A stretch of 64,000 nucleotides of DNA from Erwinia persicina (GCF_014838825.1 NZ_JACYMO010000006.1:214583-278582), one strand, 5' to 3'. Positions 32,038 to 41,088 are shown, counted from the stretch's first letter. Notes: generated by a model from the letters alone, not told the origin. A program made the numbers and translations.

Positions 32038-33447
32038 TCAGAGCGACGGGTGGGATCCTTTCACCGGGCTGACGGCTTCAAGCAGTGAAGCGATATGTAA
32101 AATGGTTCTTTCCGCATGCCATTTTCCCACTATCTGAACGTTAATCGGCATCCCCTCACGACTTTTTCCAAAGGGGAGCGCTATGCCGGGTAAACCGGTG
32201 ATGTTAAGCGGGACAGTCGCTCCCTGCAGATAGGTTGCATCCACCTCTTGTCCGTCAATGACAAAATGCGCTACGCCGTGCTTGTGTGCCTGCACGGGAA
32301 GGACGTGCGTGATCAGGGCATCAAAGCGGGAGAAGTATTCCGCAAAACCATCCCGCAACCTTTCTGCTGCCTGCTCTGCATCGATATAGTCGGACATTGA
32401 GGTGTCCGGCAGTGACAGCATGGTTTTTGCCATTTTATACAACTCGTCAGGGTGACGACCTGCCGTTGCGGCAGCAAAAGCGGGTTTCATTTCCATCACG
32501 TGCAGCCTGTTGAATACGTCCAGCGCAAAATCCTGTTCCAGAGCCGGAATACCTACGTGCTCCACTGTCACTCCGGTGCCGTGCAGCGCATCCGCCGCTG
32601 ACTTAACAACGGCGACCACCTCAGGGTCGACCGGGCCAAAGCCGGGACCGGTCATCCAGCCAACTCGCAGCGGACGTGAGGACGCCGCGGGCAGCCCATC
32701 CGGATAAACCGGCGCGGTACTGGAAAAGGCATCGTGCCCGTCTGGGCCGGACAGCTGTGAAAAGGCCAGGGCAATATCACGTACGGAGCGGGCCATCGGG
32801 CCCACATGCCAGAACCGGCGAGGCGCACGGGGCCAGATCCCGGTCATCGGAATGCTGCCGTGCGTGGCTTTCATCGATGTGATGCCGGTCTGTGCCGCCG
32901 GACCGCGTACGGAAATGGCCAGATCGGTGCCCAGGCCCAGCGGAGACATGCCTGCTGCGATAGCAGCGGATTCACCTCCGCTGGAGCCACCGGGTGTCCG
33001 GGTCAGATCCCAGGGGTTATTGGAACGGCCGGAAAGCAGGTTGTCGCTCTCGATCCAGTATGAAAACTCGGGCAGGTTGGTTTTCGCCAGCAGGATAGCG
33101 CCTGCTTTTTTAAGACGCGCTACGCTGGTTGCGTCCTCATCAGGACGACGGTCTTTAAAGATCGGCGAGCCGCGCTGCGTCAGCACGCCGGCAGTGTCTA
33201 TCGAATCCTTGACCGTAAACGGAACTCCATGCAAAAGGCCGAGATCATCACCTCTCATTACCGCGGCTTCCGCTGCGATGGCCTGCTTCATCGCATCGCC
33301 GGCCAGGGTCACGATGGCATTAACGTCCGGGTTAGTGGCGTCAATGCGGTTAATGTGGGCCTGCATGACTTCCACCGGGGAAATTTCGCGGCTGCGGATC
33401 ATGCTGGCGAGTTGGGTTGCGTCTGAATAAAAAATAGCGTTGCTCAT
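32038..33447 (-). CDS. Amidase signature family hydrolase
   Basis: 469 aa. The Ser-cisSer-Lys triad is intact: K80 (VPFTVKDSID), S155 (TPGGSSGGESAA) and S179 (GTDLAISVRGPA). The spacings of 75 and 24 residues equal those of fatty acid amide hydrolase. The usual GTDIGGSIR is changed to GTDLAISVRG around the nucleophile. Hydrolyses an unknown amide; too divergent from GatA for tRNA amidation and lacking gatB/gatC neighbours. Divergent from a TetR gene with two operator-like repeats between, so likely controlled by it. Confidence 0.9.
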   Translation of the reverse strand: MSNAIFYSDATQLASMIRSREISPVEVMQAHINRIDATNPDVNAIVTLAGDAMKQAIAAEAAVMRGDDLGLLHGVPFTVKDSIDTAGVLTQRGSPIFKDRRPDEDATSVARLKKAGAILLAKTNLPEFSYWIESDNLLSGRSNNPWDLTRTPGGSSGGESAAIAAGMSPLGLGTDLAISVRGPAAQTGITSMKATHGSIPMTGIWPRAPRRFWHVGPMARSVRDIALAFSQLSGPDGHDAFSSTAPVYPDGLPAASSRPLRVGWMTGPGFGPVDPEVVAVVKSAADALHGTGVTVEHVGIPALEQDFALDVFNRLHVMEMKPAFAAATAGRHPDELYKMAKTMLSLPDTSMSDYIDAEQAAERLRDGFAEYFSRFDALITHVLPVQAHKHGVAHFVIDGQEVDATYLQGATVPLNITGLPGIALPFGKSREGMPINVQIVGKWHAERTILHIASLLEAVSPVKGSHPSL

Positions 33448-33469
33448 GATTGCCTCTTGAGAGAAAAAA

Positions 33470-33542
33470 CTAACTAACAGTTGGTAGGTAAAACAGTAGG
33501 CGCATGAGATTGTGTTGTCAACACCTAACTAACAGGTGTTAG
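33470..33542. promoter_or_regulatory. Paired operator sites between amidase and TetR genes
   Basis: Two 18-base copies, CTAACTAACAGTTGGTAG (33470-33487) and CTAACTAACAGGTGTTAG (33525-33542), match at 16 of 18 positions with starts 55 bases apart. Each is partly palindromic (CTAAC..GTTAG), and the second also has AACACCT/AGGTGTT arms. Placed to cover both divergent promoters; likely TetR binding sites. Confidence 0.7.
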
Positions 33543-33570
33543 AATAATGGCTTTCTTCAGGAGAAAAATA

Positions 33571-34143
33571 ATGAGCAAGACATCCAGTGATGAAATCCTT
33601 CACGCGGCCCGCCTGAAAGCACAGGCGCATGGGTACACCGGCCTGAACATTCGTGCCCTGGCCGATGAGGTCGGGATTAAAGCGGCAAGCATTTACTATC
33701 ATTTTGCCAGCAAGGCGGATCTGGGGGCGGCAGTGGCACAACGCTACTGGGAGGATACGGCGCGGGATCTTCAGGCAATACGTGAAACAGAAGGCGACGC
33801 ACTCAACAGTCTGATTCGCTATCCCCATATTTTTCGCCGTTCTCTGGAAAGTGAGAACCGGTTGTGCATGGTGAGTTTTATGTCGGCTGAATATGACGAC
33901 CTGCCAGATAAAGTCAAAACAGAGGTGCAGAAATTCGCCGATATCAATGTGGCATGGCTGAATGCGCAGCTTCAGGACGCCGGTATTTGCGGTCCAGGGG
34001 ACGGTGAGACGCGGGCGCGGGCGATATTTTCCGCGATTGCAGGTGCTCAGTTAATGGCGCGCAGCCGGAATGATATTAGCCTCTTCGATGAGCTTATCCG
34101 GGGGTATTCACAGGCAGGCCTGTTGCCCTCCGCCACGCAATGA
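33571..34143 (+). CDS. TetR/AcrR-family repressor
   Basis: 190 aa from the ATG at 33571 (ribosome site AGGAG at normal distance). The N-terminal helix-turn-helix is typical: LADEVGIKAASIYYHFASKADL at about residues 33-54, cited as VGIKAASIYYHF. The C-terminal ligand domain resembles the TetR_C_33 type. Divergent from the amidase gene; it probably represses that gene and itself via the repeats at 33470-33542. The ligand is unknown. Confidence 0.88.
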   Translation: MSKTSSDEILHAARLKAQAHGYTGLNIRALADEVGIKAASIYYHFASKADLGAAVAQRYWEDTARDLQAIRETEGDALNSLIRYPHIFRRSLESENRLCMVSFMSAEYDDLPDKVKTEVQKFADINVAWLNAQLQDAGICGPGDGETRARAIFSAIAGAQLMARSRNDISLFDELIRGYSQAGLLPSATQ

Positions 34144-34353
34144 CAGGGGCGATGGGCGAAAAGTGGCGTCAGGACTGAAAAAAATACGTACCCGCTATCA
34201 GCGGATCGACGGGGATAAATCCGTTCGTGAAGACGACGTTGATACGGTAATAAGGACGTTTCTGCGTGAGGATAAAGCGCAACACCGTTGTCGCCAAGGG
34301 ACATTCCGGGCAGTATGAGGATGCGCTGAAATCATAATAAAACAGGAATGTTC

Positions 34354-35007
34354 ATGTGCCGAAAAGCAACGCTGATGACGTTATCTCTGCTGACAGCGTC
34401 GGTGTTCCTGCTGACAGGGTGCCCCCCCGCACCGGACCTGGTCCAGTGGCAGCGTCCTGACACGGACACCGATGGCGTGCGGGTCGCGATGGGGCAGTGC
34501 GGTGTGCCACTTCCTGGCCCCGACATCCCTAAAACGTATAATGAGTCCGTGCTCTATTACCAGTGCATGGAAAATAAAGGCTTTACCCGTAAAGACGGTT
34601 TCAAAATCTGCAGCGTGGGGGTTTTTCATGATACCCCGGCCTGCATCAGCCAGGAGCAGGGACACCCCCTGAGTCAGAAACAGCTTGAAGCACTGCCTTT
34701 TGTCGCAGACAGCGGGTTTAATCCGATTGATCCGGCTTACGGTGTGAGCGAATATTCCCTGATCTCCTGGCGTAAAGCGGGGGCTTCACAGCATTTCACA
34801 CAGCAGATTGAAAATGATAAGCAGGCGCTGGTGGTGATGTATCAGTGTGGTTATCCGCAACCTCTGGGCTCGCTACCTTACGTGCCGACGCTACGTAAAG
34901 CCGCACAGGTTCAGCGGTGCATGCTGGATAACGGTTTCGAGCCGAAGAATAAGCTCAACCTGGTCTGTCGCCATTATCCGCAGGTCAGCGGTTGCCCAAA
35001 AACATGA
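34354..35007 (+). CDS. Hypothetical lipoprotein with duplicated Cys motif
   Basis: 217 aa. Signal peptide with lipobox LLTGC (near residue 20), so a lipid-anchored envelope protein. Two related segments follow. In the first, QCGVPLPGPDIPKTY leads to YYQCMENKGFTRKDGFKICS. In the second, QCGYPQPLGSLPYVPT leads to VQRCMLDNGFEPKNKLNLVC. The shared order CG-P, CM-NGF and a closing C points to an internal duplication with paired cysteines. I do not recognise the family. Start ATG at 34354 with AGGA seven bases before; ATG at 34348 is possible. Confidence 0.8.
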   Translation: MCRKATLMTLSLLTASVFLLTGCPPAPDLVQWQRPDTDTDGVRVAMGQCGVPLPGPDIPKTYNESVLYYQCMENKGFTRKDGFKICSVGVFHDTPACISQEQGHPLSQKQLEALPFVADSGFNPIDPAYGVSEYSLISWRKAGASQHFTQQIENDKQALVVMYQCGYPQPLGSLPYVPTLRKAAQVQRCMLDNGFEPKNKLNLVCRHYPQVSGCPKT

Positions 35008-35126
35008 CGGTTTGCGCTGAACTTACCCCGAAGATGCGGTATCAGGTTTCAGCGAAGGGGATTAACATCAGTAAGCGGACAGGCATCAACAGCGAATGGA
35101 CGGATAACACCCATCCGGGGGGGAAA

Positions 35127-35669
35127 GTGGAAATTAAAACTGAGCGTCTGATCCTTCGGCCGGTCGTGTCATCCGATGCGGCGGCCCTGTTCAGTATTTA
35201 CGGTGACCCTGCCACCAACCTGTTCAATCCCGCAGGGCCTTATCCGGATATTCATCATGCGAGAACGGTTCTGCATCGCTGGACAGAGCATCGTGAACGT
35301 CACGGGTTTGGCCACTGGGCCATTGCGCTTCTCGATAATCCTGACAACATCATCGGTTTCGGAGGGCTGCAGATAGCCCGCGTCGCCGATATGTCGATTA
35401 ACAATCTGGGGTATCGCTTTGCAACGCAGGCATGGGGCAAAGGTCTGGCGACAGAATTTGCCGATCGTGCCGTCCGCTATGGATTTGAAACGATCGCGCT
35501 GGCCGGGATAGGTGCGGTGGTCAGAAGAAACCATCTGGCCTCGCAAAAAGTCCTGCACAACGTCGGGCTGAGGTATATCCGGGACATTGATGATGTGAAT
35601 GACGCACCGCCGAGCATGTTTTTTTCACTCCACTTAGATGAGTGGCAAAAAAGCCGTATGAAGGGATGA
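35127..35669 (+). CDS. GNAT N-acetyltransferase (RimJ/RimL type)
   Basis: About 180 aa from a GTG at 35127, giving VEIKTERLILRPVVSSDAAA, the normal N-terminus of this family. The frame is open to 34992, which would overlap the lipoprotein gene, so the start is uncertain. The acetyl-CoA loop is seen as LGYRFATQAWGKGLATEFADR near residue 95, cited as QAWGKGLATE, and the late motif N..S.KVL..VGL (NHLASQKVLHNVGLRY) is present. Substrate unknown. Last gene before a small membrane protein gene. Confidence 0.8.
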   Translation: MEIKTERLILRPVVSSDAAALFSIYGDPATNLFNPAGPYPDIHHARTVLHRWTEHRERHGFGHWAIALLDNPDNIIGFGGLQIARVADMSINNLGYRFATQAWGKGLATEFADRAVRYGFETIALAGIGAVVRRNHLASQKVLHNVGLRYIRDIDDVNDAPPSMFFSLHLDEWQKSRMKG

Positions 35670-35775
35670 ACCGTGCTGACATGCCAAATGCGAATGCCCT
35701 CACTCTGCATTTCGCCATCAGAGGGGATGCCCGTTCAGTATTAAGGACGATTTTTATCAGACAACCGGGAACGGA

Positions 35776-36015
35776 ATGATGGAACATAATGTGCTGTATA
35801 AAGTGATTGTCGCCTTAGCCGTCGTCGTCAGTATCTGGCTGGATTTCAGGCCGAATAAAAGAGTCATTAACGCGGATCCGGTTATCGCTGCGGCTGACGC
35901 CCGCGAACGTCATGCGTGGCGCTATGCCCGCTGGGCGTTGCGGGGTGTGCAGATAACGCTGGGGATTTATCTATTGTGGATGGCCGTCAGATTCATCCTG
36001 ACGTCGCCTGGCTAA
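35776..36015 (+). CDS. Small membrane protein, unknown
   Basis: 79 aa with two hydrophobic segments (about 6-22 and 55-75) separated by a charged loop (ADARERHAWRYARWALRG). A ribosome-like GGAACGGA precedes the double ATG (35776 and 35779). No family recognised. The coding look (charged loop between two helices, stop just after the second helix) makes it plausible but unproven. Confidence 0.5.
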   Translation: MMEHNVLYKVIVALAVVVSIWLDFRPNKRVINADPVIAAADARERHAWRYARWALRGVQITLGIYLLWMAVRFILTSPG

Positions 36016-36119
36016 TCACCGGTTACACTACGGGAGGCGCTACGCATCCCGTGCAGTGATTAATCGCTGACCCGGGGTGATGAAAAACGTGTCTCACCTC
36101 ATCAGCGTAATGGGGCTCT

Positions 36120-36500
36120 TCAGGCGGGCTTTAGCACCACCACTGAATACCGGCACGTCTCATCAGTCTCATTCCTGAAAACACAATCGGCCGGAACGCC
36201 CAACGCCAGACAATCCCCGGTGAGCATCTCAAAAGTCGTCGGCCCTTCTTCAAGCGTCAGCCTGCCTTCGAGCACCCAGATCACCTGACGCCGGGAACGG
36301 TAGGAGATAGCCGGCATCGGCACCGCCGTTCTGGCAGGAAGGGCGATGCTGACCAGGTCGACAGGGATAGGGTCCGGTGACACGTGGCGACGAATGTAAT
36401 GGCTTTCGGGATCCTGCCAGACCGCCTGATTTTCATACCTTACCAGCGTACCGGGTCTCTGAAGTCGGCAACAAATTTGGCCGCTGGCTGGACCTGACCT
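36120..36500 (-). pseudogene. Cupin-domain fragment of a regulator, 5' end lost
   Basis: The minus-strand frame reads TLVRYENQAVWQDPES then HYIRRHVSPDPIPVDL and continues into a cupin barrel (RRQVIWVLEGRLTLEEG, GDCLALGVPADCVF) to the stop at 36120. This is the C-terminal ligand domain of XRE-cupin regulators. Upstream the frame meets a stop (36501-36503) with no start codon and no helix-turn-helix. A GTG at 36383 could start an 87 aa piece only. A second short frame on the same strand (36440-36565) also looks like a gene remnant, ending FVADFRDPVRW. Likely a decayed locus. Confidence 0.6.
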
Positions 36501-36612
36501 TTATGCAACGGCATCTTGATGCGCGTGACGTTCCCTGAAATGTCTAAGCCTGCATGACTCAGCGTTCAATAAGGCCTTGTGGGGGCGCTGGACGCTTGAT
36601 GTAACCCGCGCA

Positions 36613-36642
36613 GTGTCTGCTTTGAGCGAGAAGCTGACGTTA
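36613..36642. repeat. Dispersed palindromic repeat, copy a
   Basis: GTCTGCTT-TGAGCGAG-AAGCTGAC with GTTA behind: arms pair as GTCNGCTT/AAGCNGAC. Same family as copies b-h in 37.8-45.7 kb. Confidence 0.65.
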
Positions 36643-36713
36643 TGCCATGGTTCGCCTTTGATCCGCTATTTTTCTGATTTAGCGATAAGGTAATGACCTG
36701 ATAAAAAAGTATG

Positions 36714-37634
36714 TCATCGCTCATCAACTGAACGAAGCAGGGAGCAAATGTCCCGCATCAGATTACGTGCTGTCTGGCTAATGCCTCCGAGCTGGAAGAA
36801 GCCGTGGATGACGCCGAGGTAGCGTTGTGCCGTGCACTTTACCCCCTGTTGTGTCATGCGAACAAACAAGGCTTCACCTTCATCGCGCAAGGGGTCATAT
36901 TCCGCTGTAATAATATGTATTGGCGGCAAGCCCGAGAAATCATTACGGAATAACGGACTGGCGTCAGGGTGGTCAAAATTAGTGTTAGGGAAATAGGCTT
37001 CGAAACCGGTAATTAGCGTATCACGAGTTATCACATAATCACTGCCGTTTAACTTATAGCTTTCAGATGATGCTGTTGCATCCAGCATAGGATAAATGAG
37101 TACTAGCTGTCTGGGTAACCACTGCCCAGCACTTCTCACTCGCAACGCTGTTATCAGAGCAAGATGGCCGCCCGCGCTATCTCCCATTAACGTTATACAA
37201 TTACGGTCAATACCTAACGCTTGTGCGTGTTTCCATACAGTGTTAGCGGCATATTCAGCATCATCATGTGCTGCAGGATAAGTATGTTCTGGCGCTAAAC
37301 GATACTGCACAGCAACGACACGGCAACCCCCCAGGAAAGCAATTTGTCGCAATTGATTTTCATGCGTTAAAAAACCACCACTTATAAAACAGCCACCATG
37401 ATAATAGACAACCGTAGGTAACACTTTCTTTTCATTTAATGGCGAGAAAATACGCAACGGTATGTTGTCAATAATCATGTCTTCAATATTTACGCGTGTC
37501 TCAGTACTACCAGCCAGTGCTGTGCTTGCGACATAACCATCCCGACGTTCCCGGAACGTCTGATTACGCGATGACGGACGACCTGCAGAGATGAAATCGT
37601 TTACGAGATTTGCAATTTCTGGTTCAAGAGCCAT
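36714..37634 (-). CDS. Alpha/beta hydrolase, HSL-type esterase
   Basis: 306 aa. The oxyanion motif is YYHGGCFISGG (HGGC in place of HGGG, residues 79-82), the nucleophile S153 in GDSAGGHLAL, the acid D247 in ITAEYDPLRDE and H277 in GVIHGFFQL. All the triad is present, so it should be active on small esters or lipids. The neighbours do not reveal the substrate. Surrounding bases are more AT-rich than the backbone, and it is flanked by dispersed palindromes, suggesting transfer. Confidence 0.88.
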   Translation of the reverse strand: MALEPEIANLVNDFISAGRPSSRNQTFRERRDGYVASTALAGSTETRVNIEDMIIDNIPLRIFSPLNEKKVLPTVVYYHGGCFISGGFLTHENQLRQIAFLGGCRVVAVQYRLAPEHTYPAAHDDAEYAANTVWKHAQALGIDRNCITLMGDSAGGHLALITALRVRSAGQWLPRQLVLIYPMLDATASSESYKLNGSDYVITRDTLITGFEAYFPNTNFDHPDASPLFRNDFSGLPPIHIITAEYDPLRDEGEALFVRMTQQGVKCTAQRYLGVIHGFFQLGGISQTARNLMRDICSLLRSVDER

Positions 37635-38037
37635 AAAAATCCATCCTCAGAGATCAAATTTGAGCAACAAACTGAGAGTATAATTTTTCAGGGAACTTTT
37701 TATAAGCTATTAAAAATTTAGTATTGGGAGCCGTTCATCAGCGCAATTTCTGTCAGTAAAGACAGCAGATATTGCAATGAGCTTAGGATAATACCATCGC
37801 CGCTGTAATGTCTGCTTCTGGCACATACCCGACTGGCATGCAATGCCAGGCCTGACTGGAGCCAGGCCCGGCATTGAGCCATTCGGGACGCAGGTAACAA
37901 TGATCGAGTCGATTCTTCAATGCTACATTGCGGAGCCATGTTGACCTGATGTGTTTACCGTAGTTAACACTCAGTCAGGTTGATGCACAGGGCGCCGTTC
38001 AGGCAAAGACGCCATTCGTGGGCCACCGAACCTTAAG
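37635..38037. other. Intergenic region with palindrome copy b
   Basis: About 400 bases without a convincing gene. Contains ATGTCTGCTTCTGGCACA (37808-37825), a degraded copy of the dispersed repeat, and an inverted pair GCCAGGCCTG/CAGGCCTG-like stretch near 37840-37875. It holds the promoter side of the esterase gene and the 3' end of the efflux gene. Confidence 0.45.
37808..37833. repeat. Dispersed palindromic repeat, copy b (degraded)
   Basis: TGTCTGCTTCTGGCACA followed by a damaged right arm (TACCCGAC). Compare the better form at 41022. Confidence 0.45.
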
Positions 38038-39276
38038 CTAAAAGTGTGTTGCCGGGCTGTCAGACTGGCCATGCTGTGGCAGTTCTACCCGAACCTTAAC
38101 GGCAATAAAAAGCGCAGCGAGCAACATCAAGCCGCCGGCGGTAAGAAAAACGCCCGCAACGCCACTAAATCCAAACATCAGCCCGCCTACAGCAGCGCCG
38201 GCAGCGATTGAGGATTGTACGGATGCGACCACCATGCCTCCTGCCGTTTCTGCCTGATCCGGCACCGCTCGCGCCACCCAGTTAGACCAGGCGACGGGAA
38301 CACCACCAAACGCCAGCCCCCACAGTACGATCAGGAATATCATTCCGGTTAACTGTACGGGAAGCCAGATCATGAACAATGCCGCTACGCCGACTATTGC
38401 AGGCATCAGCACCAGGGTGGCTCGCAGGCTGCGCTCCATCAGCCATCCGGCCAGTAGCGTTCCCACAAAATTGGCTGCACCGAACCCAAGCAGTATTAAA
38501 GACAAACCATTCACGTCACTGTGGGTAACGCTTTCAAGAGCCGGGCGAATATAGGTAAACAGCGCATACTGTCCAGTGTGGGCAAGCACACATCCCATCA
38601 TTCCCGGGGCAATACCGGGTCGTCGGAGTAACTCTATTACCGATGCGGTTCGTACCGTTTTGCGCGCCGCCATACGCGGCAGAGTGAATAACTGGACGAT
38701 GAGTGTCAGCACACCCACTGCCGTTGCTGCCACAAAGGCGCTGCGCCACCCGTAAAGCCCCCCCAGGTAAGTGCCCAGCGGCACCGAAACCACGGTGCCC
38801 ACGGCAATGCCGCTGAAGATAAAGGATAACGCGCGCGGAACGAGCCTGGCGGGAACCAGCCGCATGGCAACGGCAGCGGCCATACTCCAGAACCCTCCCA
38901 AAGCGATGCCCAGCAGTATTCGCATAATTAACAGAACGGTCAGGCTTGAGGAACATGCCACGAGCAGATTGGAGGCAATCATCAGTCCTGTGAAACTCAA
39001 CAGGACGGCCCTTCTGTCAAACCGGCGAGTCAGGCCGGGCACAAGGAGGCCGGCAAACAGGGCCACGACTGCCGTCACGGTCACCGCCTGGCCAGCAAGC
39101 GCTTCCGACACCTGCAGGTCAGCGGCCATAGGCGTCAGCAGACTGGCAGGGAGGTACTCTGCCGTCAGCAAACCAAACACGCCCATTGCCAGGGAAAATA
39201 CAGCGGTCCATGCGGCTCCCGCCGGTTCATCATCATTTGCAGATGCGGGTACAGCACTATTTACATCATTGCTCAT
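38038..39276 (-). CDS. MFS efflux transporter, NepI-like (DHA1)
   Basis: 412 aa with 12 membrane segments. It follows E. coli NepI (purine ribonucleoside efflux) closely in layout: EYLPASLLTPMAADL near residue 41, AGQAVTVTAVVALFAGL, RILLGIALGGFWSMAAAVAMRL near 118-139 (cited as GIALGGFWSMAAA), and a central AARKT loop. The substrate could be a nucleoside or drug. Divergent from an AraC regulator with 61 bases between, so probably under its control. Confidence 0.88.
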   Translation of the reverse strand: MSNDVNSAVPASANDDEPAGAAWTAVFSLAMGVFGLLTAEYLPASLLTPMAADLQVSEALAGQAVTVTAVVALFAGLLVPGLTRRFDRRAVLLSFTGLMIASNLLVACSSSLTVLLIMRILLGIALGGFWSMAAAVAMRLVPARLVPRALSFIFSGIAVGTVVSVPLGTYLGGLYGWRSAFVAATAVGVLTLIVQLFTLPRMAARKTVRTASVIELLRRPGIAPGMMGCVLAHTGQYALFTYIRPALESVTHSDVNGLSLILLGFGAANFVGTLLAGWLMERSLRATLVLMPAIVGVAALFMIWLPVQLTGMIFLIVLWGLAFGGVPVAWSNWVARAVPDQAETAGGMVVASVQSSIAAGAAVGGLMFGFSGVAGVFLTAGGLMLLAALFIAVKVRVELPQHGQSDSPATHF

Positions 39277-39337
39277 CTTCTCTATCCCAGGGTAATTATC
39301 ACAGCGGAAAGCCTAGCGTCGATTGGCAGGACGATCT

Positions 39338-40348
39338 ATGATGCTGAATCTTGATGTTATGCCCGAAACACCTGAAATGACCGATAAAGAACAAACCGCC
39401 CTGTCGTCCGATCTGATAAGTGAACTGTTGACGGGCATGCGCCTGCGCGGTGTCCAGTATCGCCGTATCCAGACCGGCCCTTCTTTCGGGCTGGGGTTTG
39501 ATGACAGGCCGGGACATGCTTATTTTCATTATCTGGCCGCTGGCTCGGCTTTCTTACGTACAAATGACGGCGCGCTTCACAAGCTGACGGCTGGCAATGC
39601 TGTGTTCATGCCTCAGGGAGGAACGCATCAGCTGCTTTCAGACCCCCTCGCTGTGTTTCAGCCTATCGACAATTTCGCTACAGCTCCCCTGGGGGAAGCC
39701 GTAAGCGGGGTGGATACCTGCCCCAGTACGCACCCGATCCCAAGCGCAGTGCTTTTTTACGGTTGCATGGCGTTCGATTTCGGCGGCATGCACAGGCTCG
39801 GTAAACTGATGCCGCAGGTCATCGTGGCGAATACCGATCAGCCGCGTTATCCGGGTCTGGTGTCAATTCTGTATGCCATGAAAAGCGAAATATGCTCAGG
39901 ACGCATCGGCTTTGCCGGCATTCTGGCTCGTCTTGCCGAGGTCGCGGCCGCGATGATGGTGCGTGGATGGGTTGAATGTGGCTGTGAATCTGCATCTGGC
40001 CTTTTTGCGGCCCTGCGGGACCCGCGCCTTGCCCGGGCCATACTGGCTATACACCGTCAGCCCGGCAAAGAGTGGACTGTTGCTGAACTGGCAGCGGAAT
40101 CGCATGTATCGCGTTCTGTTTTTGCCGATCGCTTTAAAACGACCATTGGCGTGCCGCCGCTGCGCTATGCAACGGAGTTTCGTATGCGTCTCGCCAGTCA
40201 GTGGCTCAGCCAGGATAAGCTATCGATCGACACGGTAGCCCAGCGTCTGGGCTATACCTCTCAGGCCGCGTTCAGTCGGGCTTTCAAGCGTATCAACGGC
40301 CAGCCGCCGGGAGCCAGTCGCAGTGGCGTAATGAAGAATACGCCCTGA
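39338..40348 (+). CDS. AraC-family regulator with cupin-type N-terminus
   Basis: 336 aa. The N-terminal cupin_6-like domain (about 30-200; PGHAYFHYLAAGSAF, GNAVFMPQGGTHQL) is followed by two C-terminal AraC helix-turn-helix units (about 235-330; WTVAELAAESHVSRSVFADR and LSIDTVAQRLGYTSQAAFSR). I use the ATG at 39338 with GGCAGGAC before it. Divergent from the NepI-like efflux gene, which it likely controls. Confidence 0.88.
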   Translation: MMLNLDVMPETPEMTDKEQTALSSDLISELLTGMRLRGVQYRRIQTGPSFGLGFDDRPGHAYFHYLAAGSAFLRTNDGALHKLTAGNAVFMPQGGTHQLLSDPLAVFQPIDNFATAPLGEAVSGVDTCPSTHPIPSAVLFYGCMAFDFGGMHRLGKLMPQVIVANTDQPRYPGLVSILYAMKSEICSGRIGFAGILARLAEVAAAMMVRGWVECGCESASGLFAALRDPRLARAILAIHRQPGKEWTVAELAAESHVSRSVFADRFKTTIGVPPLRYATEFRMRLASQWLSQDKLSIDTVAQRLGYTSQAAFSRAFKRINGQPPGASRSGVMKNTP

Positions 40349-40427
40349 ATCGTCAGGCCACGTCTCAGAGGCCGGTTTAAGCACCGGCGAACTGGGGCTT
40401 GTACAAGGCTGACTCTGAAGGGGATAC

Positions 40428-40455
40428 CCTCTGCTTCGAGCGAGAAGCGGACATT
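40428..40455. repeat. Dispersed palindromic repeat, copy c
   Basis: CTCTGCTTCGAGCGAGAAGC followed by GGACATT, about 75 bases before the VOC gene start. Confidence 0.65.
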
Positions 40456-40530
40456 CGCAATTTATCGATAAAAGATGCAGGCTTTCTATATAGCTGGATG
40501 ATGAACTTTCAAAACTCAGCAGGTAATTGC

Positions 40531-40965
40531 ATGATCTTAAGTGTTAATCACGTTGGTTTTTCAGTTAAAAACATTGAAGACTCATTATTTTTTTGGACTC
40601 AGATTCTTGGAGGTAAATTATTACGTGAAGGAAAAATGTCTGGACCTATAATCGATGAGGTAACAGGTGCAAGGGGAGCTGATGTACGAATGGCTTTGCT
40701 TGAACTGGCTGATATTCGAATTGAATTACTACAATACAATAACATTGAGCAGCCAGAAGAACCTTCAGCACCCTATATCCCAGGCTACGCTCACCTTGCT
40801 TTTAATGTCGAGGATCTTGATACGCTATTGGGCAACGTATCGGACTACGGCTGGAAAACGCCGGGTAAACCTCAGACAGTGTTGTCAGGCCCCATGCAGG
40901 GAACCAGAGTAATATATTTACAAAGCCCTGATGGTCAGACGCTTGAATTGATGGAACGCAGTTAA
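40531..40965 (+). CDS. VOC (glyoxalase/dioxygenase superfamily) protein
   Basis: 144 aa with the paired beta-alpha-beta-beta-beta VOC fold. First module MILSVNHVGFSVKNIEDSLF with metal-ligand-like H7; second module GYAHLAFNVEDLDTLL (H near 87) and a late E in DGQTLELME (near 140). This gives three of the usual His/Glu ligands, so it probably binds a divalent metal. Function could be lyase, isomerase or resistance; not assignable. AT-rich compared with the backbone. Start ATG at 40531 after AGGTAATTGC; an upstream frame overlapping repeat copy c is not used. Confidence 0.85.
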   Translation: MILSVNHVGFSVKNIEDSLFFWTQILGGKLLREGKMSGPIIDEVTGARGADVRMALLELADIRIELLQYNNIEQPEEPSAPYIPGYAHLAFNVEDLDTLLGNVSDYGWKTPGKPQTVLSGPMQGTRVIYLQSPDGQTLELMERS

Positions 40966-41020
40966 TGAGGACCACTTATTATGACCTGTTATCCTCTAAA
41001 TAAAACAGTGATGTTTGCAA

Positions 41021-41047
41021 AGTTCGCTCCTGGCACAAAGCGGACTG
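41021..41047. repeat. Dispersed palindromic repeat, copy d
   Basis: AGTTCGCTCCTGGCACAAAG then CGGACTG: the clearest TGGCACA-loop form. Copy e follows 10 bases later. Confidence 0.65.
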
Positions 41048-41057
41048 ACGGCAGGCT

Positions 41058-41088
41058 AATGTCAGCTTCGAGCGAGAAGGTGACGTTG
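41058..41088. repeat. Dispersed palindromic repeat, copy e
   Basis: AATGTCAGCTTCGAGCGAGA then AGGTGACGTTG: the GAGCGAGA-loop form. With copy d it makes a pair of unlike copies in one intergenic gap. Confidence 0.65.

Noticed and set aside
34144-34353. Possible short gene between TetR and lipoprotein genes
   Set aside because: One frame reads continuously from inside the TetR gene but lacks a start and family likeness; other frames are broken by stops.
37718-37939. Minus-strand 73-codon frame between esterase and efflux genes
   Set aside because: No ribosome site, no recognisable motif; overlaps a dispersed repeat.
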